Shown here: in pieces, positions 16,941 to 25,740 of the stretch
How positions within the stretch are numbered: the stretch's first letter is position 1
How the letters are laid out: every line of letters starts with the position of its first letter
Source: Streptomyces longisporoflavus
GTDB lineage: Bacteria; Actinomycetota; Actinomycetes; Streptomycetales; Streptomycetaceae
Length of the DNA stretch: 64,000 nt
NCBI RefSeq assembly: GCF_014649775.1
Contig: NZ_BMTR01000014.1
Span: 1-64,000 of the forward strand
Direction: 5' to 3'
Position numbers and translations under genes: made by a program
The notes under the pieces: generated by a model
What the model was told of the DNA's origin: nothing
The model's database searches: none
What the model saw: only the letters and a program-made list of their open reading frames with translations

Positions 16941-18065
16941 GTGGCAGCCAACGACCGGGCGTCAGCTCCCGGCAAGTCCGGTGGAAGCTCCGGTGCGGAC
17001 GGGCTGATGCGCGCCTCCCTGAGCGCGGTCGCGCCCGGCACAGGCCTGCGCGACGGACTTGAGCGCATCCTCCGTGGCAACACCGGAGGGCTCATCGTCC
17101 TCGGCTGGGACAAGACCGTCGAATCGATGTGTACGGGCGGATTCATCCTGGACGTCGAGTTCACGGCGACGCGGCTGCGCGAGCTGTGCAAGCTCGACGG
17201 CGGCATCGTCGTCGACAAGGACATCACCAAGATCCTGCGGGCGGGCGTGCAGCTCGTCCCGGACCCGACGATCCCCACCGAGGAGACGGGCACCCGGCAC
17301 CGCACCGCGGACCGCGTGTCCAAGCAGGTGGGCTTCCCCATCGTCTCCGTCTCCCAGTCCATGCGCCTCATCGCGCTCTACGTGGACGGGCAGCGCAAGG
17401 TCCTGGAGGACTCGGCGGCGATCCTGTCCCGCGCGAACCAGGCCCTCGCGACTCTCGAGCGCTACAAACTCCGCCTCGACGAGGTGGCGGGCACGCTCTC
17501 CGCCCTTGAGATCGAGGACCTGGTGACCGTCCGCGATGTCACCGCGGTCGCCCAGCGCCTGGAGATGGTGCGCCGCATCGCCACCGAGATCGCCGAGTAC
17601 GTGGTGGAGTTGGGCACGGACGGCCGTCTTCTCGCCCTGCAACTGGACGAGTTGATCGCCGGCGTCGAGCCCGAGCGCGAACTGGTCGTACGGGACTATG
17701 TCCCCGAGCCGACGGCGAAGCGTTCCCGCACGGTCGAGGAGGCGCTCTTCGAGCTGGACGCGCTCTCGCACGCCGAGCTCCTCGAACTGCCCACCGTGGC
17801 ACGGGCGCTGGGGTACACCGGCTCTCCGGAGGCGCTGGACTCCGCGGTCTCCCCGCGGGGCTTCCGCCTCCTCGCGAAGGTGCCGCGGCTGCCCGGCGCG
17901 ATCATCGACCGCCTGGTCGAGCACTTCGGCGGCCTGCAGAAGCTGCTCGCCGCGAGCGTCGACGATCTGCAGACCGTGGACGGGGTGGGCGAGGCGCGGG
18001 CGCGCAGCGTCCGGGAGGGGCTTTCGCGGCTCGCGGAGTCCTCGATCCTGGAGCGGTACGTCTAG
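16941..18065 (+). CDS. disA: Diadenylate cyclase (c-di-AMP synthase), DNA integrity scanner
   Basis: 374 residues from GTG 16941 (GAGGAG site). The N-terminal DAC domain has the substrate motifs LDGGIVVDKD and GTRHRTADRVS (DGA/RHR type). A middle helical spine follows, then a C-terminal helix-hairpin-helix DNA-binding part (VEHFGGLQKLL, DGVGEARAR). It makes c-di-AMP from ATP and pauses on branched DNA. In Streptomyces c-di-AMP controls cell-wall hydrolases and osmotic balance. The DGG in place of the usual DGA is a small variation. Confidence 0.96.
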   Translation: MAANDRASAPGKSGGSSGADGLMRASLSAVAPGTGLRDGLERILRGNTGGLIVLGWDKTVESMCTGGFILDVEFTATRLRELCKLDGGIVVDKDITKILRAGVQLVPDPTIPTEETGTRHRTADRVSKQVGFPIVSVSQSMRLIALYVDGQRKVLEDSAAILSRANQALATLERYKLRLDEVAGTLSALEIEDLVTVRDVTAVAQRLEMVRRIATEIAEYVVELGTDGRLLALQLDELIAGVEPERELVVRDYVPEPTAKRSRTVEEALFELDALSHAELLELPTVARALGYTGSPEALDSAVSPRGFRLLAKVPRLPGAIIDRLVEHFGGLQKLLAASVDDLQTVDGVGEARARSVREGLSRLAESSILERYV

Positions 18066-18075
18066 CAGGTGCTGC

Positions 18076-18106
18076 CGGGTGGGTGGTGTTTCTTCCCGCC
18101 CACCCG
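18076..18106 (+). terminator. Hairpin after disA
   Basis: CGGGTGGG (18076-18083) and CCCACCCG (18099-18106) form an 8-bp stem just past the disA stop. There is no U-tract. The same CCCACCC/GGGTGGG arms recur before mutY. Confidence 0.5.
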
Positions 18107-18172
18107 CCCGACCGTCCGGTCACTCGATCACCCCGAAACCGCTCAGGGCCGCCGCCAGGCCCGTCAGACCCG

Positions 18173-19006
18173 TCAGGCCTCTTCGAGTACGAACGATGCC
18201 TGGACCGGCTTCAGGCCGGGGGCCTTGGCCTCTACGAGGTACGTCCCCGGCTCCGCGCTTCCCGCCGAAGGCGTCGCGCACCGCGGCTCGCTGCCGCGCC
18301 GGTTCCACTCCACGGTGTGCGTGACGCTTCCCTCGCCCGGCACCCGCAGCAACAGGCTTCCGTCGCCCTCGGGGCAGTCCGCCGAGGACCAGATCTCCTT
18401 GTCGTTTTCGGCCCGTGTGATCGTGAGGACCGTCTTCTTGCCGCCGAGGTCCACCTTGCAGGCCTTGCCCGCGCTGTTCTTGGCGACGAGTTCGAACTTC
18501 GGCTTCTGACCGACCTCGTACCGGTTGTGGATGCTGCGCAGCTTCAACTTCACGTCGCCGCTCACGCAGTTGGGGACGCTCGACCCGGCCGGCAGCTGTC
18601 CGCCCGCACCGCCGCCGCCCTTGGCGTCGTCTCCCGGGCCGCTGCCGTCGCCGCCGCCTGCGCCCGAGTCACCCGAGCCGTCCGACCCCCCGGAATCACC
18701 GGAGCCGCCGCCCGAGTCACCGGACCCGGAACCGGAGCCGTCCCCGTCGTCCCCGTCGCCCGACTCGTCGCGTCCGCCGGGGTTTTGACTGATGGCAGGC
18801 CCGGAACCGGAAGGGCCCGGTGTGATGGACGTGGCCGGGCCGGAGCCCGACGGGCCGTCGGCGCCGTTCTTCCCGCCCCCGCCCCCCATCGTGAGCACCC
18901 ACACGATCAGGAGCGCCAACAGCCCGATCAAGGACAGCAGAACGGCCCTCCGACGCCAGTAGATGGTGGAGGGAAGCGGCCCGACCGGATTGCGCAGTGA
19001 TCCCAC
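18173..19006 (-). CDS. Membrane-anchored protein with Gly/Ser/Asp linker and Cys-containing outer domain
   Basis: 277 residues from GTG 19006; TAAGGT ends 7 nt upstream and there is no ribosome site. A short cytoplasmic end (YWRRRAV) is followed by one membrane helix (LLSLIGLLALLIVWVLTM), about 90 residues of Gly, Ser, Asp and Pro repeats, then an outer domain of about 120 residues. This looks immunoglobulin-like and has four Cys residues (PNCVSG, GKACKV, SADCPEG, PRCATP) that could form two disulfides. Probably a cell-envelope protein; function unknown. Convergent with disA. Confidence 0.8.
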   Translation of the reverse strand: MGSLRNPVGPLPSTIYWRRRAVLLSLIGLLALLIVWVLTMGGGGGKNGADGPSGSGPATSITPGPSGSGPAISQNPGGRDESGDGDDGDGSGSGSGDSGGGSGDSGGSDGSGDSGAGGGDGSGPGDDAKGGGGAGGQLPAGSSVPNCVSGDVKLKLRSIHNRYEVGQKPKFELVAKNSAGKACKVDLGGKKTVLTITRAENDKEIWSSADCPEGDGSLLLRVPGEGSVTHTVEWNRRGSEPRCATPSAGSAEPGTYLVEAKAPGLKPVQASFVLEEA

Positions 19007-19190
19007 GGCCCAAACCTTACGAGAGTTCCGCCGCTTGTCCTGCCCCACCCGCCGCTCGGAGCCACAAAGTTTCACGATCATCATCACGGAATGAACGGCT
19101 CCGCTTACCGGCCCCTGTCTTTCGGCAGGGGCTGTGACCGGACGATCGCCGGGTGTGACGATTCGGACCCACTGCGTACCGTCCGTAATC

Positions 19191-19853
19191 ATGGACACCA
19201 TGACCGACGATCTCTATCGCGATGTCACCGACTTCGCCCACGACACCCCTACCTGGTTCCAGCATCTCGCGGAGGTGTGGACGGAGCTCGGACTGCTGCT
19301 TTTCGGCGTGCTCTTCATCGTCGCCTGGTGGCGTGCACGGCGCGACGACCCCCGCGCCCTCGCGATAGCTGTTCTCGCACCGCTCGTCACGGCGGTGGCG
19401 TACGTGTGCAGCGAGACGCTCAAATCGGCGGTCGACGAGGAGCGCCCTTGCCGGGCCGTCGCCGGAGCCGTCACCTCCATCGTCGAGTGCCCGGCGTACG
19501 GCGACTGGTCCTTCCCCAGCAACCACTCGACGATCGCGGGCGCTGCGGCGGTCGGTCTCGCGCTCGCCTGGCCGCGGATCGCGGCGCTCACGCTGCCGAT
19601 GGCCGTGCTCATGGCGTTCTCGCGGGTCTTCGTGGGCGTGCACTATCCGCATGACGTGGGCGTGGGTCTGCTCCTCGGCGCCGTGCTCGCCCTCGTCCTC
19701 GTACGGGCGGCAACTCGCCCCGTGGCGCGGGTCGGCGAGGCGATGCGGGGTTCGTCGACGGGCGTCGTCAGGTGGTTCGCGGGGCCGGGGAGCCCGACGC
19801 CGACGCCGCAGGCGGTGACGTCACATCGGCGGCCCGCGTCGCATCGGCGCTGA
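19191..19853 (+). CDS. PAP2-family phosphatase
   Basis: 220 residues. The three phosphatase motifs are present in order: KSAVDEERPCR, PSNHST (with N in place of the more usual G) and SRVFVGVHYPHD. Five or so membrane helices. Likely an undecaprenyl-pyrophosphate or lipid phosphate phosphatase acting outside the membrane. Start ATG 19191 (or ATG 19200). The C-terminal 40 residues are Thr/Pro/Arg-rich and probably disordered. Confidence 0.9.
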   Translation: MDTMTDDLYRDVTDFAHDTPTWFQHLAEVWTELGLLLFGVLFIVAWWRARRDDPRALAIAVLAPLVTAVAYVCSETLKSAVDEERPCRAVAGAVTSIVECPAYGDWSFPSNHSTIAGAAAVGLALAWPRIAALTLPMAVLMAFSRVFVGVHYPHDVGVGLLLGAVLALVLVRAATRPVARVGEAMRGSSTGVVRWFAGPGSPTPTPQAVTSHRRPASHRR

Positions 19854-19898
19854 GGGGATGCAGCTGAGGGGATGTGACTGGCGGGGCGCGGTGGAGCT

Positions 19899-20561
19899 TC
19901 AGTGCCGTACAAGTCCCGCCTCGTAGGCGACGATTGCCGCCTGGACGCGGTTCTTGACCCCGAGCCGGTCGAGGACCGCGCTCACGTACGCCTTCACCGT
20001 GCCTTCGACCAGGTGGAGCCGGGCGGCGATCTCCGGGTTGGAGAGCCCTTCGCCGACCAGGCCGAGGACTTCGCGCTCGCGCGGGGTGAGAGCCGCGGTG
20101 CGGGTGCGGGCGTCGGCGCCCCGGACCGTGCGCTGGGCGCCGTAGCCCTCGATGACGTGGCGGGCCACCTTGGGCGAGAGGAAGGCGGCGCCGCCGGCCA
20201 CCGCGCGTACGCCCGCGATGAGTTCGTGCGGGTCGCCGGACTTCAGCAGGAATCCGGTGGCTCCGCCGCTCAGGGCCCGTGCGACGTACGCGTCCTCGGA
20301 GAAGGTCGTCAGCATCGCGACCGCGGTGCCGGGCAGCGTCCGTACGATCTCCTCGCCCGCCGCCAGGCCGTCGAGGCCGGGCATGCGGATGTCGAGCAGC
20401 GCGACGTCCGGGCGGTGGGCCTGCGCGAGCGAGATCGCCTCCCGGCCGTCGCCGGCCTCCGCGACGACCTCGATGTCCTCGCCCGCGCCGAGGATGGCGC
20501 GGACACCCGCGCGGATCATCGCCTCGTCGTCGGCCAGCAGTACGCGGATCACCGCTCTCAC
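19899..20561 (-). CDS. Response regulator, NarL/LuxR type
   Basis: 220 residues. The receiver domain has acidic pocket residues in LLADDEAM, phospho-acceptor Asp in VALLDIRMPG and a conserved Lys in FLLKSGD. The C-terminal HTH is TPREREVLGLVGEGLSNPEIA. Start GTG 20561 overlaps the stop of the sensor kinase gene as GTGA, so the pair is translationally coupled. Confidence 0.95.
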   Translation of the reverse strand: MRAVIRVLLADDEAMIRAGVRAILGAGEDIEVVAEAGDGREAISLAQAHRPDVALLDIRMPGLDGLAAGEEIVRTLPGTAVAMLTTFSEDAYVARALSGGATGFLLKSGDPHELIAGVRAVAGGAAFLSPKVARHVIEGYGAQRTVRGADARTRTAALTPREREVLGLVGEGLSNPEIAARLHLVEGTVKAYVSAVLDRLGVKNRVQAAIVAYEAGLVRH

Positions 20562-22183
20562 TCCTTCTCCTTCTCGTGCGCGTGCTCGTGCTCGTGCTCG
20601 TGCTTCTTGGGCGGCTGGGCTTTGCCGTTGATTCCGGCTTTGGGGATCACGCTCTTCTCCACGACCGTGCCGTCCTTGAGGCAGATCCTGAAGTGCTCGA
20701 CGCTGACGAAGAGTTCAGCACTCGCGCGGTAGTAGCGGCAGTCCGCGCCTTCGGGGGGCGGGGTCGGGGCGCGGTCCTCGGGCGGGTCGGTCGCGGCTCT
20801 GGCGGGCAGGAGCCGTTCGGCGTCGGACTGTGGCTGGCCGATCTCGAGACGGGCGTAGTCGGCGGGTTCGAGTACGGCCTGCGATCTGGAGTACGCGTAC
20901 CAGGCGAAGGCGCCGCCCACGAGGAGCACTCCGGTGGCCAGGGCGGCGCCGAAGGCCAGTACGGTGTGGCGCCGCGCGTGTGCGATTCGAGCCCCTGCGG
21001 GGGCGGGCGTGGGGGCAGACGGAGACGTGGGGGCGGACGCGGCCGGGGAGTGGTTCTCGCCCGCCGCGGGGAGCCGTGCGACGACCCGGAAGCCGTCGCC
21101 GTGCGGTCCGGCGTCGAGGGTGCCGCCGAGGTCTTCGACGCGGGCCCGCAGGCCTACGAGGCCGGAACCGGCGCCGGGCCCCGGACCCATGCCGGTTGCT
21201 ACCCCATTGGTGACGATGACGGCGGCCGGTCGGACCTCGACGGTGACGGGGGCGCCGGGGGCGTGCTTGGCGGCGTTGGTCAGGGCTTCCTGGACGACGC
21301 GGTAGGCCACTCGGCCGTGTTCTTCCGTTACGGCGGCCGGTTTCGCGTGACCCCCCTCGCCGCTCTCCGCGTACTTGACCGGCAGGCCCGAGTCGGCGGC
21401 CCGTTCGACCAGGGCCCGCACGCTCTCGCCCGCCGGGGCGAGCGGGGCGGCCTCGTCTCCCTCTTCCCTCAGCAGCCCGATGATCTCGTGCAGCCGGTCC
21501 GTGGCGTCGGACGCGGCGGCGCGCAGGTCCGCGGCGGCGCTGCGGTGCCGTTCCGGCAGGTCGGGGGCGACCTGGAGGGCGCCGGCCCGTACCGCGATGA
21601 GGCTCAGCTCGTGTCCGAGGGAGTCGTGCATGTCCTGGGCGATCCTGGCCCGTTCCCGGAGCCGGGCCCGGTCGGCGACGATGCGCTGCTCGCGCTCCAG
21701 CTGGGCGGCGCGGGACCAGCCGGCGGCGGACAGTTCCTTGCCCTGGCGGAGGTAGCGGCCCGCCAGCCACGGGAAGACGGCGCCGAAGAGCAGCGTGCCC
21801 ATGAGGACCAGCCACTCCACCACGGGGTCGACCCCGCGTACGAGGATCTTGGCCGTGCCGAGGAGGGCGGTTGCGCCGAAGGCTAGGAGTGCGGGGCGGA
21901 TGCGGGTGGCTTTGCGCCCCATGAGCAGCGCGAACGTGGCCAGGGCGGGGCCGTACGAGAGCGTGAACAGGGAGGGGGCTGCGGCCAGGCCCGGGCCCGC
22001 GGCCGCTGCGAAGGCTGCTGGGGGGTGGCGGCGCCAGGTGGCTGCGGCCAGGCCCAGGGCGGCGATTCCCGCTGCCTGTTGCCAGGCGGGGCGGGGTTCG
22101 TTCAGGCCTATACGGTCCGCCGTCAGCGCGGGGAGGGACAGTGCTGCCCAGAGGAGGGTGTCTTGTCCTCGGCTGCTTTTCAC
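20558..22183 (-). CDS. Histidine kinase with extra C-terminal membrane-anchored domain and His-rich tail
   Basis: 541 residues. The N-terminus has several membrane helices. The HisKA_3 phospho-acceptor segment is ERARIAQDMHDSLGHELS, and the HATPase domain has VQEALTNAAKHAPG and GSGLVGLRARV. Unusually, an additional membrane helix (AFGAALATGVLLVGGAFAWYAY) follows the catalytic domain. It leads to about 100 residues that would lie outside, with CRYYRASAELFVSVEHFRICL and a tail of alternating His and Glu, HEHEHEHAHEKEKE. The tail could bind metal ions. The partner response regulator is the overlapping downstream gene. Confidence 0.92.
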   Translation of the reverse strand: MKSSRGQDTLLWAALSLPALTADRIGLNEPRPAWQQAAGIAALGLAAATWRRHPPAAFAAAAGPGLAAAPSLFTLSYGPALATFALLMGRKATRIRPALLAFGATALLGTAKILVRGVDPVVEWLVLMGTLLFGAVFPWLAGRYLRQGKELSAAGWSRAAQLEREQRIVADRARLRERARIAQDMHDSLGHELSLIAVRAGALQVAPDLPERHRSAAADLRAAASDATDRLHEIIGLLREEGDEAAPLAPAGESVRALVERAADSGLPVKYAESGEGGHAKPAAVTEEHGRVAYRVVQEALTNAAKHAPGAPVTVEVRPAAVIVTNGVATGMGPGPGAGSGLVGLRARVEDLGGTLDAGPHGDGFRVVARLPAAGENHSPAASAPTSPSAPTPAPAGARIAHARRHTVLAFGAALATGVLLVGGAFAWYAYSRSQAVLEPADYARLEIGQPQSDAERLLPARAATDPPEDRAPTPPPEGADCRYYRASAELFVSVEHFRICLKDGTVVEKSVIPKAGINGKAQPPKKHEHEHEHAHEKEKE

Positions 22184-22257
22184 GCCGTGACGTTACTTTT
22201 CGTCCCGCGGTGCTCGCCCCTGTCGATCGTAAGGTCCTTGGCCCTTGGGCCGCCTTC

Positions 22258-22378
22258 TCTCCCACCCACCCGCCCGATCACCCCGCGTCCACCCTGACCG
22301 AACAAGCTCTCCCACCCACCCGCCCGATCCCCCTGCAACACCACCTTGCCGAACAAGCGGGTGGGTGGGGCGGCGGGG
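22258..22378. repeat. CCCACCC repeat / inverted repeat / G-quadruplex-prone stretch
   Basis: This lies in the 480-nt gene-free gap before mutY. TCTCCCACCCACCCGCCCGATC occurs at 22258-22279 and again at 22308-22329. CCGAACAAGC occurs at 22298-22307 and 22349-22358. CCCACCCACCCGC (22311-22323) is the perfect inverse of GCGGGTGGGTGGG (22357-22369). The right arm runs into G-runs GGG-T-GGG-T-GGGG-CGGC-GGGG, a four-run G-quadruplex pattern. The rest of the gap has low-complexity Arg/Pro/Gly-coding DNA with no gene. Confidence 0.7.
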
Positions 22379-22663
22379 ACAAACGAAGGGCGCGTGGGGC
22401 GGCGCGGCTGCTTGGGGCCGGCAGGCGAGTAGCGCGGGTGGGAGGCGGGGCGGGCGGGTGCTTCAGGCGCGTAGGGCGGGTGGGATGCGCGGGCACCAGG
22501 CGGCCGAGGGACAGGCGAATATTGCGGGCGGCGCGCGTGGGGGTTTGGGGTGGTAGAGGTGGGCCGGAAGGTGTTGGGTGGGCCCGTCCAGGCGGGCGAA
22601 ACCGGGGGGAGAGGGCCCCGCCTGGCCCGGCGTCCGGTGACCCCGTGGCAGGATCGTCTTGCC

Positions 22664-23605
22664 ATGACTGCGCCCACGAAGCCCATGCCGCCCATGCCCC
22701 CGACGCCGATGTCAGACCGCCCCGAGCCCGCCGGCGAGGCCCTGCACAGCCCCGTCATCGCCTGGTTCGACGCCAACGCCCGTGATCTGCCGTGGCGTCG
22801 GGCCGACGCCGGGCCCTGGGGCGTGATGGTCAGTGAGTTCATGCTGCAGCAGACGCCCGTAAGCCGCGTCCTGCCCGTGTACGAGCAGTGGATCGCCCGC
22901 TGGCCCCGCCCCGCCGACCTCGCCAAGGAGGCCCCCGGCGAAGCGGTCCGCGCCTGGGGACGCCTCGGCTACCCCCGCCGCGCCCTGCGGCTGCACGGCG
23001 CCGCCGTCGCCATAACGGAACGGCACGGCGGCGACGTACCCGCCAAGCACGCGCAGCTCCTCGCGCTGCCCGGCATCGGCGAGTACACCGCCGCGGCCGT
23101 CGCGTCCTTCGCGTACGGCCAGCGGCACGCCGTCCTCGACACGAACGTCCGTCGTGTCTTCGCCCGTGCCGTGACCGGCGTCCAGTACCCCCCGAACGCC
23201 ACCACCGCCGCCGAGCGCAAGCTCGCCCGCGCCCTCCTGCCCGAGGACGAACGCACCGCGTCCCGCTGGGCCGCCGCCTCCATGGAGCTCGGCGCCCTCG
23301 TCTGCACCGCCAAGAACGAGAACTGCGCCCGCTGCCCCATCGCACAGCAGTGCGCGTGGCAGGCGGCCGGCAAGCCGGCGCATCAGGGGCCGGCCCGCCG
23401 GGGACAGACGTACGCGGGCACGGACCGCCAGGTCCGCGGCAAGCTGCTCGCGGTGCTGAGGGAGGCCGTGGCCCCCGTGCCGCAGGCGACCCTCGACCGG
23501 GTGTGGGACGAGCCCGTGCAGCGGGCCCGCGCCCTCGACGGACTGGTCGCGGACGGCCTTGTCGAGCCTCTCCCCGAGGGGCTGTACCGCCTGCCCCTGA
23601 CCTAG
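22664..23605 (+). CDS. mutY: A/G-specific adenine glycosylase
   Basis: 313 residues. Removes A mispaired with 8-oxoguanine. The HhH-GPD fold shows FMLQQTPVSRVLP, GIGEYTAAAVASFAYG and VLDTNVRRVFAR with the catalytic Asp. The [4Fe-4S] loop is intact: C-x6-C-x2-C-x5-C in CTAKNENCARCPIAQQC. Start ATG 22664 was chosen because upstream in-frame DNA is low complexity. The first 20 residues are Pro/Met-rich. The C-terminal NUDIX-like domain of long MutY forms is short or missing, as is common in actinomycetes. Confidence 0.95.
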   Translation: MTAPTKPMPPMPPTPMSDRPEPAGEALHSPVIAWFDANARDLPWRRADAGPWGVMVSEFMLQQTPVSRVLPVYEQWIARWPRPADLAKEAPGEAVRAWGRLGYPRRALRLHGAAVAITERHGGDVPAKHAQLLALPGIGEYTAAAVASFAYGQRHAVLDTNVRRVFARAVTGVQYPPNATTAAERKLARALLPEDERTASRWAAASMELGALVCTAKNENCARCPIAQQCAWQAAGKPAHQGPARRGQTYAGTDRQVRGKLLAVLREAVAPVPQATLDRVWDEPVQRARALDGLVADGLVEPLPEGLYRLPLT

Positions 23606-23703
23606 CCGGGGGCCGGCGGGACCTCGCCTTTACGTCCCGCCTACTTCTGTTACACAACCGACGGAAGGCCGTGCGCCCGCCGCTGGCTGCTCCGCACAGC
23701 CTC

Positions 23704-23732
23704 GTGACAACGCCTCCGTAGCTTCATAGCCG
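23704..23732 (+). promoter_or_regulatory. Candidate sigE promoter
   Basis: -35 GTGACA (23704-23709), 17-nt spacer, -10 TAGCCG (23727-23732), 44 nt before the sigE start. In S. coelicolor the sigE operon is switched on by phosphorylated CseB at the promoter, so CseB sites are expected just upstream. Confidence 0.45.
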
Positions 23733-23775
23733 TACCGCACAAGCAGCGGTAGTCGGTGAACGGAGGCGGTTGGGT

Positions 23776-24324
23776 ATGGCGCACGGTGAGGTGCTCGAGT
23801 TCGAAGAGTACGTCCGCACTCGGCAGGACGCCCTGCTGCGCAGTGCCCGGCGCCTGGTCCCCGACCCCGTCGACGCCCAGGACCTGCTCCAGACGGCGCT
23901 CGTGCGGACGTACGGCCGCTGGGACGGCATAGCCGACAAGCGGCTCGCGGACGCCTATCTGCGCCGCGTCATGATCAACACGCGTACGGAGTGGTGGCGG
24001 GCCCGCAAGCTCGAAGAGGTCCCCACCGAGCAGCTGCCCGACGCGTCCGTGGAAGACTCCACGGAACAGCATGCGGACCGTGCCCTCCTGATGGACATCA
24101 TGAAGGTCCTCGCACCCAAGCAGCGCAGCGTCGTCGTGCTGCGACACTGGGAGCAGATGTCCACGGAGGAGACGGCCGCGGCACTCGGCATGTCCGCGGG
24201 AACGGTCAAGAGCACCCTGCACCGGGCGCTCGCCCGGCTCCGCCAGGAGCTGGAGAGCCGCGACCGCGAGGAGCCCGCCACCGGCGCGCTCGAACGTGAG
24301 GAGCGGGAGCGTTGCGCGGCCTAG
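23776..24324 (+). CDS. sigE: ECF sigma factor SigE (cell-envelope stress)
   Basis: 182 residues. Region 2 is RSARRLVPDPVDAQDLLQTALVRTYGRW (landmarks DAQDLLQ, RTYGRW) and region 4 EETAAALGMSAGTVKSTLHRALARLR (landmarks EETAAAL, GTVKSTLHRAL). Start ATG 23776 has GGAGG 9 nt upstream; TTG 23770 is less likely. It directs transcription of cell-wall repair genes. Followed by a lipoprotein, a response regulator and a sensor kinase in the exact order of the S. coelicolor sigE-cseA-cseB-cseC operon. Confidence 0.93.
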   Translation: MAHGEVLEFEEYVRTRQDALLRSARRLVPDPVDAQDLLQTALVRTYGRWDGIADKRLADAYLRRVMINTRTEWWRARKLEEVPTEQLPDASVEDSTEQHADRALLMDIMKVLAPKQRSVVVLRHWEQMSTEETAAALGMSAGTVKSTLHRALARLRQELESRDREEPATGALEREERERCAA

Positions 24325-24965
24325 GCCCCCGGGCTGGCAGGACGATCAAGGCGGGGAGTGCGGCAGGTACCGCGCTCGCCGCCGTCGCCCTTTTGCTCAC
24401 CGCCTGCTCGACCGGCGGTTCCGGCGCGAGGGACGAGGGCCCCGGCAACCGGGGCGAGACGGTGATGACCCCGTCGCCGTCCCCGACGCCCTCCGCGGAG
24501 TCCGCGCCCTCGCCGCCCTCCACCCTCGAAGCGGTGAAGCTCGTCAAGGGCGACCCGAAGGTGAGCCGGACGGTCAAGCGCGACCTGAAGCCCTGCGTCG
24601 CCGACGAGTACCCGGTCGACGTCTCGTACGGAAACCTGACCGGAGGATCTGCCTCCGATGTCGTCGTGAACATCATGACCTGCGGCGATGCGGTCGGTAC
24701 GAGCACGTACGTGTATCGCACCGAGGGCAAGAAGTACGAGAATGTCTTCCAGGACGAGGAGCCGCCCGTCTACGCGGAGATCGACCGCGGCGATCTGGTG
24801 GTCACCAAGCAGCTGTACGCGGAGGACGATCCGGTGTCGTATCCCTCGGGCGAGGTCGTCATCACGTACGAGTGGGCGGCGAACCACTTCAGGGAGACGG
24901 ACCGCATCCGCAATCACTACAGCAGCGCGGCGGGCAGTGATGCCCCCGCTCCGACCGAGAACTGA
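24312..24965 (+). CDS. cseA: Lipoprotein CseA, negative modulator of sigE
   Basis: 217 residues from TTG 24312, overlapping the sigE stop by 13 nt with GAGGAGCGGGAG upstream. A lipoprotein signal peptide ends in LLTACS (Cys about residue 32). A Ser/Pro-rich linker follows, then a compact domain with DLKPCVADEYPVDVSYGN and VVNIMTCGDAVG whose two Cys could pair. In S. coelicolor CseA dampens sigE expression from outside the membrane; function here is by operon position and lipobox. Confidence 0.88.
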   Translation: MRGLGPRAGRTIKAGSAAGTALAAVALLLTACSTGGSGARDEGPGNRGETVMTPSPSPTPSAESAPSPPSTLEAVKLVKGDPKVSRTVKRDLKPCVADEYPVDVSYGNLTGGSASDVVVNIMTCGDAVGTSTYVYRTEGKKYENVFQDEEPPVYAEIDRGDLVVTKQLYAEDDPVSYPSGEVVITYEWAANHFRETDRIRNHYSSAAGSDAPAPTEN

Positions 24966-24983
24966 GAGAACTGGAAGCCCCCG

Positions 24984-25697
24984 ATGGCAGAGCACACCCA
25001 TGTCCTGTTCGTCGAGGATGACGACGTTATCCGCGAGGCGACGCAGCTCGCGCTCGAACGGGACGGGTTCGTCGTCACCGCGATGCCCGACGGCCTGCGG
25101 GGCCTTGAGGCGTTCCGCGCCGACCGGCCGGACATCGCGCTGCTCGACGTGATGGTGCCGGGCCTGGACGGCGTCTCGCTGTGCCGCCGCATCCGCGACG
25201 AGTCGACGGTTCCGGTGATCATGCTCTCGGCGCGTGCCGACTCCATCGATGTGGTGCTCGGCCTGGAGGCGGGGGCCGACGACTACGTGACCAAGCCCTT
25301 CGACGGCGCGGTTCTGGTGGCCAGGATCCGCGCCGTCCTTCGCCGTTTCGGCCACGCGAGCGGTCCCGAGTCGGGGGCGCCCGCCGCCGGTGAGGGCGGC
25401 TCGCCGGACGGCGGCGTCCTGCACTTCGGCGATCTGGAGATCGACACGGAGGGCATGGAGGTCCGCAGGGGCGGCGATCCGGTCGCGCTGACGCCCACCG
25501 AGATGCGCCTGCTCCTCGAATTCTCGTCCGCGCCCGGCACGGTCCTCTCCCGCGACAAGCTCCTGGAGCGGGTGTGGGACTACGGCTGGGGCGGCGACAC
25601 CCGTGTCGTCGACGTCCATGTGCAGCGGCTTCGTACGAAGGTCGGCCAGGACCGCATCGAGACGGTCCGCGGCTTCGGCTACAAACTCAAGGCGTGA
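24984..25697 (+). CDS. cseB: Response regulator CseB
   Basis: 237 residues, OmpR/PhoB family. The receiver has VEDDDVI, phospho-acceptor in IALLDVMVPG and a Lys in YVTKPFD. The winged-helix DNA-binding domain has LTPTEMRLLLEF, SRDKLLERVWDYGW and RVVDVHVQRLRTKV. Start ATG 24984 is 18 nt past cseA. When phosphorylated by CseC it is expected to activate the sigE promoter. Confidence 0.95.
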   Translation: MAEHTHVLFVEDDDVIREATQLALERDGFVVTAMPDGLRGLEAFRADRPDIALLDVMVPGLDGVSLCRRIRDESTVPVIMLSARADSIDVVLGLEAGADDYVTKPFDGAVLVARIRAVLRRFGHASGPESGAPAAGEGGSPDGGVLHFGDLEIDTEGMEVRRGGDPVALTPTEMRLLLEFSSAPGTVLSRDKLLERVWDYGWGGDTRVVDVHVQRLRTKVGQDRIETVRGFGYKLKA

Positions 25698-25704
25698 GCC
25701 GCCG

Positions 25705-25740
25705 GCGTGGCTGAAGCGAACGGCGTGGCTGAAGCGAACC
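25705..25740 (+). repeat. Two perfect 18-bp tandem repeats between cseB and cseC
   Basis: GGCGTGGCTGAAGCGAAC occurs at 25705-25722 and 25723-25740. Decayed copies continue to about 25797. The unit length is a multiple of three. If translation began at GTG 25707, the repeats would give GVAEAN-RVAGLN-SASGLN-GVADLN, so they are either a variable protein N-terminus or spacer DNA. Confidence 0.85.

Noticed and set aside
22180..22926. 248-residue open frame on the minus strand before and inside mutY.
   Set aside because: Pro/Arg/Ser low complexity, antisense to the mutY start, no ribosome site or domain.
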